The notes beneath the pieces are model-generated. The model had not been told where the DNA came from. It ran no database searches and saw only the letters and a list, made by a program, of their open reading frames with translations. From positions 2,316,001-2,380,000 of the forward strand of contig JAKCOZ010000041.1 in NCBI GenBank assembly GCA_022605955.1: DNA of 64,000 nucleotides, read 5' to 3'. The translations under genes and the position numbers were made by a program. The stretch comes from Rallus limicola (taxonomy: Eukaryota; Chordata; Aves; Gruiformes; Rallidae). This document shows, piece by piece, positions 59,501 to 64,000 of the stretch (positions are counted from its first letter, which is position 1; each line of letters opens with the position of its first letter).

Positions 59501-61500
59501 AATCTGGTGCCTGTGAAGGGCTGCCAAGGGCACCCAGCACCACAGCACCTTCTGGAGGTTCCTCCAAGGGAATTTTGCTGAGGGATGCAGACAGGGAAGG
59601 AACTTGAACTTCTCTGTTTCACCTTTGGCTGCCTGGGAGGCTGTGGACTTGAGCCAGGGAGTAGTGGTGCTGGCAGTAGCCCACCAGGCACCCCCTGACT
59701 CTGGGGAGCTGCTGCGCAGCAGGAAAAGGGATGAGGACCAGAGTCATGTTTTCCTGTGGAGCTGGATCACTGGGTTGCTACAGGCAGGGAACAGTCAGTG
59801 CTGCTGTCCTTACAGGTGGGGGCTGACCTGTAAACACAGTGCATGCTTCCAAGGGGGAGAGGCTGAAGGGCTGGACACTGGCACAGCAGATAACCCATTG
59901 TCTCTGCCCTACATCCTCTCCCCATGTCCCCACCAGGGAAACCCTGCTAGACACTCTTATTGCACTGATTTCTTCAAGTGCTGGAGCAGATGCCCCCTTG
60001 GTTTTGGGGTCCTTTCTGCCTGTCTACCTTTTGTCCACACCTCTCCTTCTCTCTCTGAAGCTGGGAGAGCTGCTGGAAGCAGAGGATGCTCTCTCTGAAG
60101 CCAATGCCCTCAACAACTCCAACGCTGAAGTGTGGGGATACCTCGCCCTCATCTGCCTGCACGTGAGTGCCCAGCCCCGCGGAGCCGGGAGCTCGAACCG
60201 TGGCCTGTTGTCGTGGTTTCCCCCCAGCTGTGGGCTGAGATCCAGGCAGCTGCCTGCTCCTTACAGTAAAAGAGCAGGGGAAGAGGGAAAGGGGGGGAAC
60301 AAGGGAAGGGAAAAGGAAGGGGCAAATAACTCCAAACCCAAGAGACTAAGAGGCCCGTGGGCTGGGATAAGGAGAGTTTACTAAGAGAACAGGAAGATCA
60401 AATCTAACAATGCTGACAGGGCTTTAGAGCAAAAGAATATGAAACTATTGATCCCCAATGCAGTTTCTCACCCAACCACACAGCTCAGGCCGCAGCACCC
60501 AGAGCTGCCCCGGAACCCGACCGTCCCCCAAGCCCCTCGCGTCCCCCAGCCGCCCCCCTTCCTCCTCCCATCAGCCCCCGTTACCCTGGGCAGGACGTCA
60601 TTGGCATGGAATACTCTCTCTGGCCCAGCTGGGTCACCTGTCCTGGCTTTGACTGTCTGACTGCAACTAGAACCATCAGGGTGTTCTCAGCACTGCTTTC
60701 ATTGTAACTCCCAAACACAGCATCCCACCCGCTGCTGCACATGGAGTTCACTCTGTCCTCACTGAAACCAGGACACCTGTTCACCAGCCCAAAGAGCACA
60801 TCGTAGAGATCTTGGTGGTATAAACAGTTCGGGGACCGTGTTTGGGTGGCAAAAGCGGTGCCATTTGATGTGCTTAGCCCCCTTCGCGCCGAGCTGGCTT
60901 AGAGCTTGGTACCTGGCTGAGAACGCATGTTCCCCGCCCGGGGGGGGGGTGGGGGGGTGTCCCTCGGTAGCCGCTCTCTCCTATCCCCAGGGAGGACGGC
61001 AGCTGGAAGCAGAGCAGTGCTACAAGTACACCGTCAAGGTTGGTGGCTGCGGGGCCGGAGGGTCGCTGCCGGGGGTGGGGGGCGGGAAGGAAGCCGGCCC
61101 AGCATCCCCGGAGCGCGCAGCATGTCCCGCCCCGACCTGCCCGGAGCCCGTGAGGCTGCGGCTTGATAGAAGGGGCGTACGGCTGACCGCCCCGTCCCAG
61201 CTCCAGTACCGGCGGCGGCTCAGCTGATACCGGCCTGAAAGGAACCGACCGGCTGGTTCTCGGGGGAGGGAGTCCCGAGGCCGGGGAGGGGAGTCCCGAG
61301 GCCGGGGGGGAGTCCCGAGGCCGGGGGGGGGGAGTCCCGGGGCGGGGGGGGGGGGAAGGTCAGTGTGTGTGTGCCCCCGGGCCTGGCCTGACCTGTCCCC
61401 CCCCTCCCCTTTCCTGCAGCTATCCCTGAGGAACGACGCGTTGCTGCGGGAGATCCTCGCCGCCCAGGAGCGGTTCGGCTTCGGCAACCCGTCCCTCTGA
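38575..61500 (+). CDS. CFAP70: CFAP70 (TTC18), axonemal TPR protein, complete
   Basis: CFAP70 is a cilium/flagellum axoneme protein linked to outer dynein arms; human loss causes sperm flagellar defects. There are 27 coding exons: 38575-38679, 41037-41223, 41536-41631, 41873-41952, 43028-43204, 43612-43794, 44238-44329, 45415-45514, 46503-46637, 48132-48296, 48476-48553, 49046-49137, 51359-51419, 52453-52644, 53254-53385, 53940-54065, 54625-54758, 54848-54963, 55122-55313, 56463-56570, 57220-57308, 57899-58051, 58689-58850, 59027-59116, 60061-60162, 60991-61038, 61420-61500. This gives 1091 residues (human about 1120) with all phases consistent. A C2-like N-terminus ([11 protein letters not shown]) is followed by the conserved [20 protein letters not shown] and [11 protein letters not shown] blocks. 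TPR arrays lie at about 626-800 ([23 protein letters not shown]) and 881-1091 ([23 protein letters not shown], ending FGFGNPSL). The linker in exons 19-21 is poorly conserved and shorter than in human. Exon 21 has two in-frame acceptors (57220 or 57238). Confidence 0.95.
38680..41036. other. CFAP70: CFAP70 intron 1
   Basis: 2.4 kb, clearly less GC-rich than the left half of the window. Contains one CR1 3' end just before the acceptor (listed separately). No further exon seen. Confidence 0.7.
40450..40916 (+). mobile_element. CR1 LINE, 5'-truncated 3' end (second copy)
   Basis: Same subfamily and orientation as the copy at 670-1140; about 150 bp (40505-40660) is essentially identical to it. 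It ends in TCTATGATTCTCTGATTCC, the CR1 terminal repeat. It lies about 120 bp before CFAP70 exon 2. Confidence 0.9.
42581..42623. repeat. (CATC)n microsatellite
   Basis: Nearly 11 perfect tandem CCAT units in CFAP70 intron 4. Confidence 0.97.
44840..45010. mobile_element. Possible ancient CR1/L3-like LINE fragment
   Basis: The stretch with TTGAATCCTGTTATATTC, TTGGCCTCAGCTGCATCGTGG and GTGAGTTTCACAG resembles the old L3/CR1 element word order ('...cttggcctcc..catcctgtggcaatgagttccacag'). It is strongly diverged. It lies in the CFAP70 intron between 44329 and 45415. Confidence 0.35.
45523..45554. repeat. (GGGA)n run
   Basis: Short purine microsatellite GAGGGAGGGAGGGAGG directly after the donor of CFAP70 exon 8. 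Confidence 0.9.
49138..51358. other. CFAP70: CFAP70 intron 12 (2.2 kb)
   Basis: No exon or recognisable element supported; moderate GC and no clear repeat. Confidence 0.6.
55455..55682 (-). mobile_element. CR1 LINE 3' end, minus strand
   Basis: The plus strand begins CACAGAATGGTTTGGGTGGG and continues through GGCAGGGACACCTTCC, AGCCTTGAACCCTGCAGGGAT and CTTCCCAATATATCTCATCTAAACCTACCC, which is the reverse complement of the CR1 3' region. It lies antisense in CFAP70 intron 19 and is more diverged than the two plus-strand copies. Confidence 0.88.
56150..56206. repeat. Short GCAGGCCTCACAT tandem repeat
   Basis: Three to four imperfect copies of a 16-18-bp unit (AGGCCTCACNT) in the CFAP70 intron before exon 20. 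Confidence 0.7.
60209..60775 (-). mobile_element. Solo LTR of an avian ERVL-type endogenous retrovirus
   Basis: 567 bp with TGTC...GACA termini, flanked by a perfect 5-bp target-site duplication CCTGT (60204-60208 and 60776-60780). On the minus strand it begins TGTCCTGGTTTCAGTGAGGA and contains AGGACAGGTGACCCAGCTGG and a CCAATGACGTCC promoter-like stretch. Its 3' part carries the reverse complement of the GATAAGGAGAGTTTACTAAGAGAACAG-like block, matching the layout of common bird ERVL LTRs. No internal retroviral genes remain, so it is a recombined solo LTR. It sits antisense in CFAP70 intron 25. Confidence 0.85.
61262..61350. repeat. GAGTCCCGAGGCCGGGG tandem repeat
   Basis: Four copies of a 20-24-bp unit differing in G-run length lie in the last CFAP70 intron, followed by pure G runs (61326-61355). 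Confidence 0.9.
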
Positions 61501-61764
61501 GCCGCGCCGCCCGCCTCCCCCCGCCCCGAGCCCGTTCCCTATAAACTCCCCTCGCCCCAGCGCCCGTCTCCGCCTCTCCCGCCATCGCGCCGCTGGCCTG
61601 AACGAGCCTGGCCCTGCCCCCGCCCCGCCCCGCCCCGCCCCGAGGAGCGCGGCGCGAGCCGACCCGGGAGGCACGTGACCGGTCCCGTGCCCGCCCCGCG
61701 GCGTGAGGCAGCACGCGCGGATTGGCTGCGGCCGCGCGGGACGGTTGAGCCGGCGGCGCGCGCC
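61501..61764 (+). promoter_or_regulatory. WDR90: CFAP70 to WDR90 gap, WDR90 promoter
   Basis: Only 264 bp separate the CFAP70 stop codon from the WDR90 start. The gap is CpG-rich, with CCCGCCCCGCC GC boxes (about 61615-61640), an E-box in GGCACGTGACC (61670-61680) and an inverted CCAAT box GATTGGCTG (61720-61728). It must hold both the CFAP70 3' end and the WDR90 promoter. No canonical AATAAA is present; ATAAAC at 61541-61546 is the closest. Confidence 0.6.
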
Positions 61765-63790
61765 ATGGCGGCAGGTAGCGGCCGGGGGTGTCGGCGGGGC
61801 TGGGGGCACGGAGAGGCGGCACCGGGGGTGTCGGTGGGGGGGGATCGGAGCGCGGAGATACCGGCAGTGTCTCCGGGACTGGAGAGGGTGGGGGGGGGGG
61901 GCGGAGCACGGGGTTACCGCGGCCGTCACCGGGCTCGGGGGCGGGACACGGGGGTAACAGGGCTGCCACCGGAGCTGGGGGTCTCGGAGCACGGCGGTGA
62001 CGGGGGCGTCACCGAGCACGGGGGCTGCACGGGAGCTGGGGGGTCCCGGAGCACGGCGATGGCGGGGGCGTCACCGAGCACGGGGGCTACACCGGAGCTG
62101 GGGGGCCTCGGAGCACGGCGATGGCGGGGCCGGCACCGGGGCCTGAGGCAGGCTGCGTGCTCGGGGCACGGAGGTACCGGGTGCGACGTCGGGGCTGGGG
62201 ACACTGGGAGCGCGGAGGTACCGGGGTGTCGGCAGGGCAGGGCACCCCGGGACGCGGAGGCGTCCGGGGAGGCCCTGGTGCAGCGGGTAACGGGCCGTCC
62301 GGCCGGGGCTCCGGCGCTCCTGCCGATCCCGGTACCGGCAGCCTGGCAGCGCCCCTACCTGAACGTCTTCAAGCATTTCCGCGTGGAGGAGTGGAAGCGC
62401 TCTGCCAAGGAGGGGGACGTGGCCGCCCTCACGGTAACGGGGGAGCACCGGGAGGGCGGCGGGGGGGGGGGGGCACCGGCCGTGGGTCGGCAGCGCTGAC
62501 CCTCCTGTCACCTCTTTCTGTGGGTCGGGAAGGATGCGAGGCTGAAGGCAATAGTGTACCGGATCCGGGGCTCCAGCCCCGCCAGCAACTACCTGCAGCT
62601 GCCCCGGACGGGGACGCAGTCGCTGGGGCTGACAGGGCGCTACCTCTACCTGCTCTTCAGGCCCGTGCCCCGCAAGCACTTTGTCGTCCACCTGGACATC
62701 GCCACCGAGGTACACGACACAGAGTGGGCTCGTTAAGCAGCCGTCATTAGTGTCACAGCCTATGATGGGGGGCGGCACCGGGGCTGGGGGTGGGGAGGTA
62801 CCGGGGTGTCAGCAGGGCAGGGCGTCTCAGACTGAAGGACCCGGGGGAGGATGGCTGAGCAGCACTCTTTGGCATTTGGGGGGGGGTGCAGAACTTGGCT
62901 GGGCGTTGTTGTCGCTGGTGGGTTACCTCAGGCTGGAGGTGGTCCCTGCCTTGGTGGCTGGGGACAGGGGACACGGAGGGGATGGGGATATAGCCAGGCC
63001 CTTTCTCCTGTGCAGCATTTCCACCAGGGTGCCTGAAGCTCTGCCTGTGTCTTCTGCCTTCCCAGGAGAACCAGGTAGTTCGCATCTCTTTCTCCAGCCT
63101 CTTCAAGGAGTTCAAATCCACAGCCACCTGGCTCCAGTTCCCCTTTGTCTGTGGAGCGGCTGAGGGCTCTCCCTACGACGGCACGGCCAGGGCGTCCAGG
63201 CATGGTGAGGAGCACCTGTGGTGTTGCTGCTCCTGGTGCTGGGCTGTGCTGTGCCCCCACCAAAATAAATGTGGTTTAGAAGTTGACTCGATGTGTTTGG
63301 GGAAGGTGAAGAGAGTGGTCCAGGTCAGGAGACCCTTGGCTGCAGCTCCTGGGAGGGGTATCCCCCATCTCCTGAGCAGTGGGGTGCAGCCCAAGTCCAC
63401 AGAGGCAGCAGGGCTGCTTGTCCATCATTCCCCAACCCCGTGCCACACTCTAAGCTATGAGGGGAGTTTTCCCATCTACCACCTCACACAGAGCAGCGAA
63501 GTCCCAAAGGATCCTCACCTGGTCAATGTGTTTTACTTAACCACCTCAGTTTTTGCATCTCCTGTCCTGCAGCATCTTTTCCCATCTTCCCTTTCACCCC
63601 CTGCCCCTCTCCTCCCCAGATCTCCTGGGAGCAGCCCCTGCTGACGTGCGCTGGACCTGCCTGGTGCTTGACCTTCTCTCCATCCTCTCCCTCTACCTCA
63701 ACCGCCGTTACAGCCACTTGAAGAGCATCAAGCTCTGCTCCAACCTGCTGGTGAAGAACCTCTGCACAAGCGACTTGGTGTTTGACCCAG
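61765..63790 (+). CDS. WDR90: WDR90 (POC16), first five coding exons (partial; continues beyond window)
   Basis: WDR90/POC16 is a centriole and cilium protein with an N-terminal CFAP20-like (DUF667) domain and many WD40 repeats. Coding exons: 61765-61774, 62342-62433, 62533-62709, 63066-63204, 63620-63790, giving 196 codons plus one base. Exon 1 codes for only MAA plus one base. The encoded part is the CFAP20-like domain: AWQRPYLNVFKHFRVEEWK, GDVAALTDARLKAIVYRI, TQSLGLTGRYLYLLFRP, KHFVVHLDI, FSSLFKEFKSTATWLQFP, DVRWTCLVLDL and LNRRYSHLKSIKLC, ending FDP. The WD40 repeats lie to the right of the window. The alternative FBXO/CFAP20DC relatives share the fold but not these exact blocks, so the WDR90 call is strong. 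Confidence 0.93.
61910..62150. repeat. 61-62-bp CpG-rich minisatellite in WDR90 intron 1
   Basis: GAGCTGGGGG starts recur at 61972, 62033 and 62095. Each is followed by CGGAGCACGGCG and GGGGGCGTCACCGAGCACGG. About three good copies are present, with degenerate ones on the left back to about 61830. Confidence 0.85.
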
Positions 63791-64000
63791 GTGAGGAGAT
63801 GAGACCTCGGGGCAGCTGCCAGTTTCTCCTGTGACTTCCACCCAGCCTGGATGGTACCCACCAGGGTTTCAACCTGTGCAGATGTGATGTCAGCAGGGCC
63901 ATAGGCTGCTGTAACTGAGGCAGAAAGGGTAAAATGCTTAATGTGACATTAAGTTTCCGTGTCTGATGATGAATCCAGTCCCCTGACCTCTGGAGGGAAG
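63791..64000. other. WDR90: Start of WDR90 intron 5 (right edge of window)
   Basis: The donor GTGAGG follows the exon end at 63790. Nothing else is recognised to the end of the window. Confidence 0.7.

Overview
The window is nuclear DNA from a bird, most likely from a gene-dense, GC-rich microchromosome. The evidence is multi-exon vertebrate genes with GT-AG introns, CR1 LINE 3' ends, one avian ERVL-type solo LTR, very short intergenic gaps, CpG-island promoters and many GC-rich intronic minisatellites. There is no bacterial or viral gene content. All gene models were built by eye from conserved protein sequence, splice signals and phase agreement between consecutive exons.

Layout from left to right: (1) the last four coding exons and long 3' UTR of RAB11FIP3 (+, 1.9-7.7 kb); (2) an intergenic stretch with degenerate CTC/AAA-rich repeats (8-10.5 kb); (3) a complete septin of the SEPTIN3 group, best matched to SEPTIN12 but carrying a SEPTIN9-type N-terminal head (+, 11.4-21.8 kb); (4) a single-coding-exon MYADM-family membrane protein (+, 22.8-23.6 kb); (5) a PITPNC1-like phosphatidylinositol transfer protein with an 8-nt microexon and two alternative terminal exons (+, 27.3-34.05 kb); (6) MSS51, a MYND zinc-finger protein (-, 34.3-37.0 kb), tail-to-tail with the PITPNC1-like gene; (7) CFAP70, an axonemal TPR protein, complete in 27 coding exons (+, 38.6-61.5 kb), head-to-head with MSS51 across a shared CpG island; (8) the first five coding exons of WDR90/POC16 (+, from 61.8 kb, running off the right end), starting 264 bp after the CFAP70 stop codon.

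Themes: CFAP70 and WDR90 are cilium/centriole genes, RAB11FIP3 acts in recycling endosomes and cytokinesis, and septins act in cytokinesis and sperm/ciliary architecture. MSS51 is a muscle mitochondrial protein in mammals. These genes do not form an operon-like unit. Gene order joins families that in human lie on 16p13.3 (RAB11FIP3, SEPTIN12, WDR90), 10q22 (MSS51, CFAP70) and, as paralogues, 17q (PITPNC1, SEPTIN9, MYADML2), which suggests a paralogous block plus a lineage rearrangement.

The most notable observations are the duplicated, mutually exclusive 3' exons of the PITPNC1-like gene, the septin with an extra 1.05-kb proline-rich exon and an overlapping out-of-frame ORF, an intact solo LTR with target-site duplication inside CFAP70, and intronic minisatellites of 55 and 52 bp that create long spurious ORFs. 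I found no new enzymatic or defence system.
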